Assembly: GCA_012520135.1 (NCBI GenBank)
Contig: JAAYOX010000196.1
Coordinates: 1-13,575, forward strand
Source: Clostridia bacterium
GTDB taxonomy: Bacteria > Bacillota > DULZ01
Reading direction: 5' to 3'
DNA: 13,575 nt
Shown here piece after piece: positions 1 to 6,979 of this stretch. The notes below the pieces were generated by a model. It worked only from the letters and a program-made list of their open reading frames with translations. It was not told the origin of the DNA and did not search any database. Position numbers and translations under genes: made by a program. Each line of letters opens with the position of its first letter. Position 1 is the stretch's first letter.

Positions 1-4
1 AAAA

Positions 5-80
5 TGGTGGACGAGATGGGACTCGAACCCACGGCCCCCTGAATGCCATTCAGGTACTCTCCCAACTGAGCTACTCGCCC
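5..80 (-). tRNA. tRNA-Ala (anticodon GGC)
   Basis: On the minus strand a complete 76-nt cloverleaf can be folded. The acceptor stem GGGCGAG pairs with CTCGTCC, followed by A73 and an encoded CCA (positions 7-5). The anticodon stem is CCTGA/TCAGG around loop ATGGCAT, which gives anticodon GGC (positions 47-45). The T arm is GTGGG-TTCGAGT-CCCAT. The third acceptor pair is G3-U70, the hallmark alanine identity element, in agreement with the anticodon. It decodes GCC/GCU alanine codons. A promoter lies about 25 bp upstream. No partner tRNA is seen within the window, and the left edge cuts off whatever follows. Confidence 0.97.
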
Positions 81-104
81 CTGCAGTTATTTAAGACAGT
101 ACTT

Positions 105-132
105 ATTATAGCATAATCTTATTAAAATGCAA
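105..132 (-). promoter_or_regulatory. Promoter of tRNA-Ala
   Basis: On the minus strand a -35-like TTGCAT (132-127) is followed by a 16-bp spacer and a perfect -10 TATAAT (110-105). The -10 is preceded by TGC, making an extended -10. The predicted start falls near 98, shortly upstream of the mature tRNA 5' end at 80. This is a housekeeping sigma-A type promoter, assigned by motif only. Confidence 0.75.
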
Positions 133-230
133 GTGTCTACTCAAATAAAAGTTAAGGGTTGTTTCTTCCATAAAAACAGTACTCACCTGGCAACTTGCAA
201 CTGCTCGGACTGTTGGCCATGTGTCAAACG

Positions 231-340
231 TAAGACTGGTAATGTTTGCTTCGCTACGGCGGAGTGCCTACGTCGTTACCGGCAGCAAGCTTCCGACGAC
301 TGCGCCCCAACGCCCGCTACGCAAAGCATTACCAGCCTTA
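231..340. repeat. 110-nt three-tier imperfect hairpin, unknown
   Basis: This is a long inverted repeat in the gene-free stretch between the tRNA promoter and the 3' end of the cytochrome gene. The outer arms 231-249 and 321-340 pair almost perfectly (TAAGACTGGTAATG against CATTACCAGCCTTA, then TTTGC against GCAAA with one bulge). A second tier is 258-265 with 299-306 (7 of 8 pairs). A third tier is 271-275 with 294-298, closing an 18-nt loop. It is more GC-rich than the surrounding AT-rich spacer. Neither strand has a T-run that would make it a normal terminator. I see no supported ORF. It could be a small palindromic mobile repeat or a structured RNA; I do not recognise a family. Confidence 0.6.
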
Positions 341-382
341 AGCGGTCTAACCATAATAGCACTTTATCAACGACCTAGAGCT

Positions 383-430
383 AAATCGATATTAGTCGAA
401 GGTCTGAATTGGAGCCAAATTCGAGAGAGC
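383..430 (-). repeat. Repeat family fragment (copy C), truncated
   Basis: About 48 bp match one end of copy A (8327-8375) at roughly 80% ungapped identity. The match includes the terminal AAATCGAT and an uninterrupted CTGAATTGGAGCCA. Similarity stops a few bases before the cytochrome stop codon at 436-438. The other end, the second terminal repeat and the flanking hairpins seen in A and B are absent. It is a decayed or truncated copy, in the same orientation as copy A. Confidence 0.7.
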
Positions 431-435
431 CCAGC

Positions 436-1434
436 TTACAGCTGTTTAGCCTCTCCCAGGTCTCCACCCAGCATCAATATTGACTGCTGCAACAATTGAA
501 CCACATAGAGAGGATTATGGATACCCCTGCTACCGTCATTGGCTACCAGGTAGTAATTCCAGGCACCATGATAGAGCTCTGCCGGCACTTCTTCCATCTC
601 CTCTTCCTTCTCATCCATGAAAGCGATGCGACCATGGGTAGAGGTAAAAGTACCTCCCTCCAACCTGGCCTGGATAGTATCATGAAGCATTTTCAGCAAC
701 CCGTCTACTTCATCCTGAAAACCTTCTACCGTACCGTCACCGTCGTAATCATCCTTAGCTTTCATATTGATGGAATCTATGCCTTTATGGCATTGTTCAC
801 AGGTTTCTAACTCTGATCTAAAAGTATGGCTGGGATAGCCCTTACCCAGATCAGCCATATGACAGCCAAAGCAGGTATCTTTTACGGCAGTATGAGGCGA
901 TGAACCATAAGTTTTGCCTTCCACATGAAACCCATTAATACCCATTACAATATCGGCTTCCGCTGAAGCATGGGGTGCCGGTCTGTCTGCCGGGTCAGGA
1001 ATACTCCTGGCGTTATGACAATCCATGCAAAGTGCCCCGCCTCCGTCCCTGACCTCACCTGCAGGCAATTGCACCAATCCGGACTGCCATACTTCTTTGC
1101 CGTGACCGGTATGGCAAGTTTCACAGTCTGCTCCCACCGGTTCCCCCGTATCCAATTCATCTGCAGAGCTGATTTGTTTGTTATAGGCTCTGCCGTCATG
1201 GCAGATAATACATCCATCCCGTTTGGCGGGCGAGTTGGATGAATCGGCATTTGTTACTGTTGCATGGGCGCTGTCGGCCCATTCCTCCCGAATGGCATCC
1301 GTCTGGTTTTCCTGGTTTTCTTCCTGTTGCTGGGGTTCCGGGGGAGTAGTATCGGGAGTCTGCCTGCATCCGGAAATAGCTATGGCGGTTATTATCAACA
1401 CCAGTAGCAGTACCAACCAACGTTTATGTCCCAA
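436..1434 (-). CDS. Pentahaem c-type cytochrome lipoprotein
   Basis: This 332-aa protein is an exported electron-transfer protein. The N-terminus is a lipoprotein signal (K/R, a hydrophobic run to residue 20, then the lipobox ISGC with Cys23). A Pro/Gln/Glu-rich linker follows to about residue 50. Five CXXCH haem-c sites start at C75, C104, C136, C188 and C212, with histidines at 79, 108, 140, 192 and 216. There is no CXXCK site, so it lacks the catalytic haem ligand of NrfA nitrite reductases. Its C-terminal HNPLY...LLQQSI segment nevertheless resembles the end of that family. An EF-hand-like DYDGDG loop lies at 229-234. Translation starts at TTG, supported by AGGAGG 8 nt upstream; that SD lies inside a hairpin. 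A role as a membrane-anchored carrier on the outer face of the membrane is inferred; the partner is unknown. Confidence 0.85.
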   Translation of the reverse strand: MGHKRWLVLLLVLIITAIAISGCRQTPDTTPPEPQQQEENQENQTDAIREEWADSAHATVTNADSSNSPAKRDGCIICHDGRAYNKQISSADELDTGEPVGADCETCHTGHGKEVWQSGLVQLPAGEVRDGGGALCMDCHNARSIPDPADRPAPHASAEADIVMGINGFHVEGKTYGSSPHTAVKDTCFGCHMADLGKGYPSHTFRSELETCEQCHKGIDSINMKAKDDYDGDGTVEGFQDEVDGLLKMLHDTIQARLEGGTFTSTHGRIAFMDEKEEEMEEVPAELYHGAWNYYLVANDGSRGIHNPLYVVQLLQQSILMLGGDLGEAKQL

Positions 1435-1436
1435 AC

Positions 1437-1500
1437 TAAAAGCCTCCTTTCAACTCGTGTAATCTTTCTTCCATAGTATGATTGAGTGAGGAGGCTTTTA
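1437..1500 (-). promoter_or_regulatory. Leader hairpin masking the cytochrome RBS
   Basis: On the minus strand the 12-nt arm at 1500-1489 is perfectly complementary to 1448-1437, a few bases before the TTG start. The downstream arm contains the AGGAGG Shine-Dalgarno (1448-1443). A further CTC/GAG pairing extends the stem inwards, leaving a loop of about 27 nt. The fold would hide the ribosome binding site, so translational control is possible. On the plus strand the same repeat is followed by TTTTATTCTTTT, so it could instead act as a terminator in that direction, although no plus-strand gene needs one. Confidence 0.55.
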
Positions 1501-1522
1501 TTCTTTTCTAGACAAATTATTA

Positions 1523-2041
1523 CTATTCCAAAGTGCCAAAGCGGTGAAAAGGATAAAACCTGACTATGGCCCTACCCTTTACATTTTCCACCGGTACAAA
1601 ACCCCAGGCCCGGCTGTCACTGGAATTGTTTCTGTTATCTCCCAGTACAAACAATTGGCCCTCGGGCACCGTAACCGGTCCGAAACTGCCGTTCATGGTT
1701 TCCGCTAAATAAGCTTCTTTTACCTGTTCCCCGTTAACAAATAATACTCCTTCTTTTATTTCAATCTCGTCTCCCGGCAGGCCTACCACCCTTTTGATAT
1801 AATCATCCTTCGTATAAGCCTCCGGCGGCGGCGCAAAAACAACTACATCCAGTCTCTGTATGCCATCTATTTTATAGAATACCTTATCCACGAACACCCG
1901 ATCGTTTACTTCCAGGGTGGGCACCATGGATTCCGAATTAACATATCTGGCTTCTGCCACAAAAGTCCTGATGGACAAAGCCAATACCAGGGCCACCACC
2001 AAAGGTACCAGCCAATCACGAAGAAAATTTTTTGATTGCAT
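1523..2041 (-). CDS. lepB: Signal peptidase I
   Basis: A 172-aa type I signal peptidase, which cleaves signal peptides from exported proteins at the outer face of the membrane. One transmembrane segment (about residues 10-27) is followed by the catalytic domain. Box B SESMVPTL contains the nucleophile Ser38. Box D YIKRVVGLPGD contains the general base Lys83. Box E is GDNRNNSSDSR at 134-144. This is the short Gram-positive (SipS-like) form. I chose the ATG at 2041 because AAGGAGG sits 7 nt upstream. An in-frame GTG 19 codons earlier (2098) has no ribosome binding site and would add a charged, non-signal extension. It lies 98 bp after the propeller gene and 88 bp before the cytochrome gene, both exported proteins that need or resemble signal-peptidase substrates (the lipoprotein would use LspA instead). 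Confidence 0.95.
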   Translation of the reverse strand: MQSKNFLRDWLVPLVVALVLALSIRTFVAEARYVNSESMVPTLEVNDRVFVDKVFYKIDGIQRLDVVVFAPPPEAYTKDDYIKRVVGLPGDEIEIKEGVLFVNGEQVKEAYLAETMNGSFGPVTVPEGQLFVLGDNRNNSSDSRAWGFVPVENVKGRAIVRFYPFHRFGTLE

Positions 2042-2048
2042 TAAAAAA

Positions 2049-2120
2049 CCTCCTTGGATATCTCCACAGCTCTTCCTTTTATTGTAATACTTTTTCACGC
2101 TGGGAGCAATTCCAAGGAGG
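2049..2120 (-). promoter_or_regulatory. Two-tier leader hairpin over the lepB RBS
   Basis: On the minus strand CCTCCTTGGA (2120-2111) pairs perfectly with TCCAAGGAGG (2058-2049), which contains the lepB Shine-Dalgarno. A second tier pairs CTCCCAGC (2106-2099) with GCTGTGGAG (2070-2062), with one bulged base. The lower arm is followed directly by six T residues and then the ATG. The structure therefore resembles an intrinsic terminator/attenuator as well as an RBS-hiding hairpin. It begins about 20 nt after the propeller stop codon, so it may end that transcript and gate lepB. No ligand-binding aptamer is recognised. Confidence 0.6.
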
Positions 2121-2139
2121 CATGATCAATTAGCTTAAA

Positions 2140-4164
2140 CTATTCGGACGAAGGTATGTTCAATGTGTTCAGGTGGTTTAATCCTATTATGGTGTGGACC
2201 ATAATCTTTCCTTGAGACAGGGTATAGAGATGGTCACCAATGTATATAATGCGCTCTACATTAGACTCACTGCCGTACCAGTAATTACCGGCCTTGGCAT
2301 AATCCTCTTTGGTCAGATGAGAAATCTTGCCCCGGAGTTGAAAGCCTTGTTCCGGATTTAACCGGTAGACGTAAGCTCCCTGAAAGGTGAATTCACCGTA
2401 CTGGATTGCCCTGTCTTCAAAGGAGTTGGCCTGATCCTTGACTTCCATGACCGTTACCGGAAAAGCAAGCAGTTCTTTTTCCCGGGAGAACAGCAAGGCC
2501 CGGTGATTGTGCAGCAATTCCGACTCGGTGCCCCTATCCCCGATGATCTCCACAAAAAGCTCCTTTGGATTGGACACATCAGTCACATCAAACAAGGCCA
2601 CTTTCATTCCCTGGTAGTAAGCCGTACTCCCAACTACTCGCCCCAAGTGATCTTTATGGCTGACTTCCACCGTATCCTTGCCGAAACCAATCAGGTAGTT
2701 TTCATCATAAGGGTGCAGGTAATCACTATAGCCGGGTATCTTCAAGGCTCCTAAAACCTGGGGCTGGGCAGGGTCTTTTAAGTCCAGTACAAAAAGCGGG
2801 TCTACCTTTTTGAAGGTAACCATATAGGCCCTGTCTCCCATGAACCGCACAGAATAAATTCTCTCGCCGGGAGCAATTCCTTCGATGCTTCCTACCAAAT
2901 CCAATTGGTCATTTAAGATATACAGATTGTTTTTGGAAGTTCCCTCGTCTTCCCGCCACATATCCCCGGTAGTGGTGGCAATCCGAAAATGCCCCTTATA
3001 CTCATCCATGGAAAACTGGTTTAAAATCCGGCCGGGAACTGTTCCATATCCCTGGTAATCAATTTTACCGTCCAGTAAAGCAAACTTGTAAACCCAAGTC
3101 TCCTGGCCCTGGCCTTGGACTAAAAGCCCCCGCCGGGGCTGGTATGATGTTACCGCCACATACAGGTTATCCCGGGAAGCATAAATTTCCTCGCCGGCCC
3201 CCAAATAAGCATCAACTTGAACAATCTCGTCAGGTTCAGCCAAATTAAATCCGGCCACCAACAAATAGTTCGGGTTATAAAAATCAGGGAAATAACGGAT
3301 CTCGCCGTAGTCCAGGGTCCGGCGCCCGTCTCCCGCAACGGAATCCCGGTAGCCAGGCAAGATGGCCGGCTCCGCCTCATTCATAATGTGGTAGCCCAAA
3401 TAACGATTGGTGACCAGGTACAAAGCGTCATCGATTTTCCGGGAGGAAACATAATTACCGTCCACTTCTACTTCCCGCACCTTTTTCAAGTCAGCTTTGT
3501 CACGGTGGTCATAGACTACTGCTTTAACCATAGACTGAGCATAGTAGGGCGGATAGATTACCCTCATGTCAGGGGTGGCAAAGCCCCTGTCCGGTTCAAT
3601 GGGTCCCGGTTTTACCGGCCCCGGTTCCAATACAGGCGGAGGCGGATAATAATTGCCGATGACTACCAGATATTGCTCATCAACATAGAGCTCCAAGGGT
3701 TGAAATGAGTCTTCGAAGTCCAGAATGCTTTCCACCTTCATTTGCTGAGGATCAGCATTAACAATTACCACTCGCCCCCTGTTTACCTGGTAAATATACT
3801 TGCCGTCGGTTTTCACCAGATCTGCTTCATCTACCCCGGCAACCTGGACATTAGTACCGGAATAGTCTTCTGCTTCAGGAGGAGCACTCCCCGGAGCCGC
3901 TGCCGACCCGGTGGCAACCGCAGCGTCCTTGGCTACCATGGCCACACCAAACCCCCTGTCAAAAAGCCTAATTCCGAAAGGCTGAGATGCCTTGTCCTGA
4001 GCTTTTTCCAGCAACTTCTCCAGATTTTCCCGGGAACCTACCACCGGAAGTGGGTCGCTACCGTTTCCGGGATCCGGGGAGACATCTTCACTGACGGCCA
4101 AAGCCCATCCCCCGGTAGCTATAATTAAAAGCACCGCCAATAGCCCTACCAACCGCTTAAACAT
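2140..4164 (-). CDS. Secreted C-terminal beta-propeller domain protein
   Basis: A 674-aa exported protein of the family annotated as secreted proteins with a C-terminal beta-propeller distantly related to WD-40. A Sec signal peptide is visible (MFKR, a hydrophobic run, then ALA at 21-23 as likely cleavage site). The family signature TNVQVAGVDEADLVKTDGKY (104-123) opens the propeller. Repeated strands of the type YLVVIGNYY, RAYMVTFKK and RIIYIGDHLYTLSQGKIMV continue to the C-terminus. A Pro-rich loop lies at about 173-191. The ATG at 4164 has a purine-rich GAAAGGAAGGG upstream. The biochemical function of this family is not established; a surface binding or scaffold role is only inferred. It precedes signal peptidase I on the same strand, and a candidate ECF-type promoter lies upstream. 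Confidence 0.85.
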   Translation of the reverse strand: MFKRLVGLLAVLLIIATGGWALAVSEDVSPDPGNGSDPLPVVGSRENLEKLLEKAQDKASQPFGIRLFDRGFGVAMVAKDAAVATGSAAAPGSAPPEAEDYSGTNVQVAGVDEADLVKTDGKYIYQVNRGRVVIVNADPQQMKVESILDFEDSFQPLELYVDEQYLVVIGNYYPPPPVLEPGPVKPGPIEPDRGFATPDMRVIYPPYYAQSMVKAVVYDHRDKADLKKVREVEVDGNYVSSRKIDDALYLVTNRYLGYHIMNEAEPAILPGYRDSVAGDGRRTLDYGEIRYFPDFYNPNYLLVAGFNLAEPDEIVQVDAYLGAGEEIYASRDNLYVAVTSYQPRRGLLVQGQGQETWVYKFALLDGKIDYQGYGTVPGRILNQFSMDEYKGHFRIATTTGDMWREDEGTSKNNLYILNDQLDLVGSIEGIAPGERIYSVRFMGDRAYMVTFKKVDPLFVLDLKDPAQPQVLGALKIPGYSDYLHPYDENYLIGFGKDTVEVSHKDHLGRVVGSTAYYQGMKVALFDVTDVSNPKELFVEIIGDRGTESELLHNHRALLFSREKELLAFPVTVMEVKDQANSFEDRAIQYGEFTFQGAYVYRLNPEQGFQLRGKISHLTKEDYAKAGNYWYGSESNVERIIYIGDHLYTLSQGKIMVHTIIGLNHLNTLNIPSSE

Positions 4165-4187
4165 GGCTTATTCCCTTCCTTTCTACC

Positions 4188-4224
4188 CTCACTTGGTCAA
4201 TGTTGTTCCTATTGACGAAGTGAG
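4188..4224. repeat. 14-bp inverted repeat upstream of the propeller gene
   Basis: CTCACTTGGTCAAT (4188-4201) and ATTGACGAAGTGAG (4211-4224) form an inverted repeat with a single mismatch around a 9-nt centre. No T-run follows on the minus strand, so it is a poor terminator for csaA. It lies 24 bp upstream of the propeller start codon and overlaps the -10 region of the candidate ECF promoter. An operator role is possible but unproven. Confidence 0.5.
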
Positions 4225-4240
4225 ATGGGGAAAAGTTCCA
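4214..4240 (-). promoter_or_regulatory. Candidate ECF-sigma promoter of the propeller gene
   Basis: On the minus strand TGGAACTTTT (from 4240) resembles the AAC-centred -35 of ECF sigma factors, and CGTC (4217-4214) follows after a 17-bp spacer. This matches the general layout of Bacillus SigW/SigX/SigM-type promoters. No good sigma-A promoter is seen in the 110-bp gap. It is a motif-only call, and a four-base -10 is weak evidence. Confidence 0.3.
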
Positions 4241-4273
4241 AGTAACAGTTGCCGGTCTTTAGAATTAATTAAA

Positions 4274-4603
4274 TTAGCCAAGTTTGTCTCCCTTTTGAAC
4301 AGGCTGTTCAGGTTGAATCAACACCACTCCTTGTGAAGCATAAACCCCTAAAACCAGTACCTCCGATTTAAAATCAGCCACTTGTCTCGGGGGAAAATTG
4401 ACTACTCCCATAACCTGTTTTCCTACCAGTTCTTCTATTCTGTAGCATTCAGTGATCTGGGCACTGGACTTTTTGACGCCTATTTCTTCACCAAAATCTA
4501 CCCACAATTTATAAGCAGGTTTTCTGGCCTTGGGAAATTCCTCTGCCTTAATAATTTCTCCTACTCTGATGTCCAGTTTCATGAAATCTTCAAATGTAGC
4601 CAT
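4274..4603 (-). CDS. csaA: CsaA-type tRNA-binding domain protein
   Basis: A 109-aa cytoplasmic protein consisting of a single OB-fold tRNA-binding domain, full length for CsaA. The sequence DFMKLDIRVGEI at the N-terminus, KSSAQIT in the middle, and the VVNFPPRQVADFKSEVLVLG and GVVLIQPEQPVQKGDKLG segments are characteristic. In Bacillus subtilis CsaA has been described as a chaperone linked to protein export; family members also bind tRNA. The ATG at 4603 is chosen over the TTG codon just before it because it sits 6 nt from GGAGG. It follows recD2 by 29 bp with no terminator between them, so the two are probably co-transcribed. The stand-alone C-terminal domain of methionyl-tRNA synthetase is the nearest alternative. 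Confidence 0.93.
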   Translation of the reverse strand: MATFEDFMKLDIRVGEIIKAEEFPKARKPAYKLWVDFGEEIGVKKSSAQITECYRIEELVGKQVMGVVNFPPRQVADFKSEVLVLGVYASQGVVLIQPEQPVQKGDKLG

Positions 4604-4632
4604 CAAGACCCTCCGTTTCGTGATTGACCTGT

Positions 4633-6831
4633 CTATTCTGTTGCCCCTGCATCCACGTTACTAAAGATGGTCTGCCGGATTTTGTCCGCCAGGGCTGTAT
4701 ATCTCATAGTAGTTTTGTTGTTGTTTATAGCCCTGGCCAGTGCTTTCCTGGTTCCGACCAGCACTACTTTTTCTTTAGCCCTGGTGATGCCTGTATATAA
4801 TAAATTCCGGGCCAACATGTAATAATGCTGGGTACTTACCGGCATGATGACAATCGGCACTTCCCCGCCCTGGGCTTTATGAACAGTCATACAGTAGGCC
4901 AGGGACAGTTCTTCCAACACCTCATCCCGGGAATACTCAACTATTTCTCCCCGCACTTCCACCAACACCTCTAATTCCTGGCCGGTTCTGGCATCAGCGG
5001 GAATAATTTGGGTAATAAAGCCCACATCTCCGTTAAAGACCTGCTTATTATAGTTGTTCTTAAGCTGCATTACCCGGTCTCCTTCCCGGTAGACCGTTTG
5101 CCCAACCTGAACTTGCCTGGTTTCAGGATGGGGCGGATTTAATGCTTCCTGCAGGATACCGTTTAAGGCCATGGTGCCGATGGGTCCTTTATGCATGGGG
5201 GATAGCACCTGGATGTCCTTCACCGAATAACCTAATTCCAAAAACCGCAAAGCAGCCTTCTTGATGATGAAAGCAACTGCTTCCGGGTCATCATGTTCCA
5301 GAAAGAAAAAATCTCCTTTAGTATGATCCACCGTCAACATTTCGCCTTTGTTAATCCGGTGAGCATTAGTGACGATCTGGCTGGTGGCAGCCTGCCGGAA
5401 AATATGGGTGAGTTTAACGGAAGGTACCCCGGCTTCAATCAGGTCCTGCAAAACATTTCCAGGTCCCACACTGGGCAACTGGTCAGCGTCTCCTACCAAT
5501 AAAACCCTGGTTTGAACAGGATCCACCGCCTTAAAAAGCATGGCCGCCAAACTGATATCCAACATCGAAACCTCATCGATGACCAGCAGGTCACAATCCA
5601 AAGGGTTTTTGGCGTCATGTTCGGGACCTTCTCCCGGACGAAAACCAAGGAGCCGGTGGATGGTACCTGCCTCTTCACCGGTAACCTCTGCTAAATTCTG
5701 GCCGGCTCTGCCGGTAGGGCTTGCTAAGGAAACTTTGGCCTCCTCCCTCAGCTTACGCAAAACAGCGATAACCGCATTGACAGTCAGGGTTTTTCCCGTA
5801 CCGGGCCCTCCGGTCAGGATGCAAAGACCCGTCTCCATGACCGTCCGTACCGCCAACTTCTGTTCTTCTGCCAGTTGCAATCCCGTTTCCGCCTCAAATA
5901 AGTCCAAACACTCTTCAATTCTGGCTGGGGAAGCGGTGGGTTTGGGATAGCACAGCTTTCCTATTTGTTCAACTGTTTTTTCTTCCGCCTCATACAGGCG
6001 GCACAGGTATACCCGCTCCCCTTCCCTTACCAGGACTTGATTGGCCAGAAGCACTTCCAGGGCTTCCCGGTGCCTGGCTTGGTCTTCTTCGTCCCATTGG
6101 TTTAGCAAATCCTGAATCTTTCTTAGCAGTTCCTCCTCCGGCAAAAAACAATGGCCTTGTCCCTCGGCCTCCAAAAGCAAGTGTTTCAACGCAGCTTGGA
6201 GACGATAAGGAGCATTATCAGGTATCCCCATGTTTTTAGCAATCAAATCCGCCCTGAAAAAACCGATTACCGTAATCTCTGCCAGCAAATAAGGGTTTTC
6301 TTTTACCGCGCTGATGGCATTAAAGCCCCAAGCCTGATAAGCCTTCACCGCCATATTGGCAGACAAACCGAAAGGCAATAAAGCCGATAACACGTACTGA
6401 AGTTCCAGATTTTCCGCTAAGGACTGGTAAATCTCCTCGGCCTTGCGGCTATTGATCCCTTTTATATCAGCCAAGACCTCAGGTCCCTGTTCAACAATTA
6501 TTTTTAAGCATTCTTCTCCCAGCTTATCTACAATCGCCCTTGCTCTTTTCGGCCCCACGTTTCTGACAGTAGAAGTCAAATAATCGACAATCTGTTCCCT
6601 GCCGGAGGGTAACGCTACTTCAAACCGTTCCACTTGAATTTGCTTACCGTATTTGGGATGTTTCTTCTCCACTCCCCAAATGCGAATCTCCTGCTCCCGC
6701 TTAACACCGTAAAGGGGACCTACAATAGTAATATTTTCGTCCCCTGTTTTAAAACGAGCCACAGTAAAACTTTCATCGGCAGACTGGTAAACTATATGTT
6801 TAATAGTGCCGGTCAGGTCACTAATCTCCAT
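4633..6831 (-). CDS. recD2: RecD2-type ATP-dependent 5'-3' DNA helicase
   Basis: A 732-aa superfamily 1B helicase of the RecD2 (RecD/TraA) group found in bacteria whether or not they carry RecBC; it acts in DNA repair and replication-fork maintenance. The N-terminal OB-like region (1-75) is followed by helix-hairpin-helix segments (VGPKRARAI at 92-100, DIKGINSRKAEEI around 122-134). The motor follows: Walker A GGPGTGKT at 341-348, Walker B VIDE at 417-420, motif III GDADQLPS at 447-454, FRQ at 478-480, TVHKAQGGE at 649-657 and LLYTGITRAK at 677-686. Length and motif order are normal and all key residues are present. The ATG at 6831 has AGGGGTG upstream, and an extended -10 promoter lies about 45 bp further upstream. 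It heads an apparent operon with csaA. Confidence 0.96.
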   Translation of the reverse strand: MEISDLTGTIKHIVYQSADESFTVARFKTGDENITIVGPLYGVKREQEIRIWGVEKKHPKYGKQIQVERFEVALPSGREQIVDYLTSTVRNVGPKRARAIVDKLGEECLKIIVEQGPEVLADIKGINSRKAEEIYQSLAENLELQYVLSALLPFGLSANMAVKAYQAWGFNAISAVKENPYLLAEITVIGFFRADLIAKNMGIPDNAPYRLQAALKHLLLEAEGQGHCFLPEEELLRKIQDLLNQWDEEDQARHREALEVLLANQVLVREGERVYLCRLYEAEEKTVEQIGKLCYPKPTASPARIEECLDLFEAETGLQLAEEQKLAVRTVMETGLCILTGGPGTGKTLTVNAVIAVLRKLREEAKVSLASPTGRAGQNLAEVTGEEAGTIHRLLGFRPGEGPEHDAKNPLDCDLLVIDEVSMLDISLAAMLFKAVDPVQTRVLLVGDADQLPSVGPGNVLQDLIEAGVPSVKLTHIFRQAATSQIVTNAHRINKGEMLTVDHTKGDFFFLEHDDPEAVAFIIKKAALRFLELGYSVKDIQVLSPMHKGPIGTMALNGILQEALNPPHPETRQVQVGQTVYREGDRVMQLKNNYNKQVFNGDVGFITQIIPADARTGQELEVLVEVRGEIVEYSRDEVLEELSLAYCMTVHKAQGGEVPIVIMPVSTQHYYMLARNLLYTGITRAKEKVVLVGTRKALARAINNNKTTMRYTALADKIRQTIFSNVDAGATE

Positions 6832-6874
6832 GGCTATTCACCCCTGGCCTATTCCATTCCAATCCCTTTGTTTT

Positions 6875-6883
6875 ATTATAGCA
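6875..6883 (-). promoter_or_regulatory. Extended -10 promoter of recD2-csaA
   Basis: On the minus strand TGCTATAAT is a perfect extended -10 element about 44 bp upstream of the recD2 ATG. The -35 region is poor (ACTGTG at a 17-bp spacing), as is usual for extended -10 promoters. It lies between the recD2 start and the left flanking hairpin of repeat copy B. Confidence 0.6.
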
Positions 6884-6931
6884 ATTCGAATATGAATCAC
6901 AGTAATCCTGCTCATCAAGGGCAAAGAAAAA

Positions 6932-6952
6932 AGCCCACCGTTACAGTGGACC
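6932..6952. repeat. Left flanking hairpin of repeat copy B
   Basis: A short hairpin (CCAC 6935-6938 with GTGG 6946-6949, 7-nt loop) sits directly outside the CAGACTG that borders copy B. Its sequence resembles the hairpin on the other side of the copy (CCCA and ACAGTGG shared). AGCCCAC here is also complementary to GTGGGCT at 7186-7192, so an alternative stem enclosing the whole element is possible. Confidence 0.5.
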
Positions 6953-6979
6953 CAGACTGCTGACAAAATAATCAAAACC

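Noticed and set aside
231..351. Integron attC site (GTCTAAC fits RYYYAAC)
   Set aside because: There is no matching GTTRRRY partner in the right place and no integrase or cassette genes; the seven-base match is expected by chance.
5..435. tRNA-Ala as an integration site with an attached element
   Set aside because: There is no integrase, no duplicated tRNA 3' end and no phage or ICE gene in the window.
127..499. Two overlapping plus-strand ORFs (127-378 and 221-499) beside the tRNA
   Set aside because: Neither has a convincing ribosome binding site; both run through the long hairpin and the decayed repeat, and one overlaps the 3' end of the cytochrome gene. The translations look like products of repeat DNA.
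2042..2098. Upstream GTG start adding 19 residues to signal peptidase I
   Set aside because: It has no Shine-Dalgarno, while the ATG at 2041 has an ideal AAGGAGG, and the extension lies within the leader hairpin.
3217..3708. 163-aa plus-strand ORF within the beta-propeller gene
   Set aside because: It is antisense to a clear family protein, has no ribosome binding site and shows no recognisable domain; like the other antisense frames over the long genes it is a shadow.
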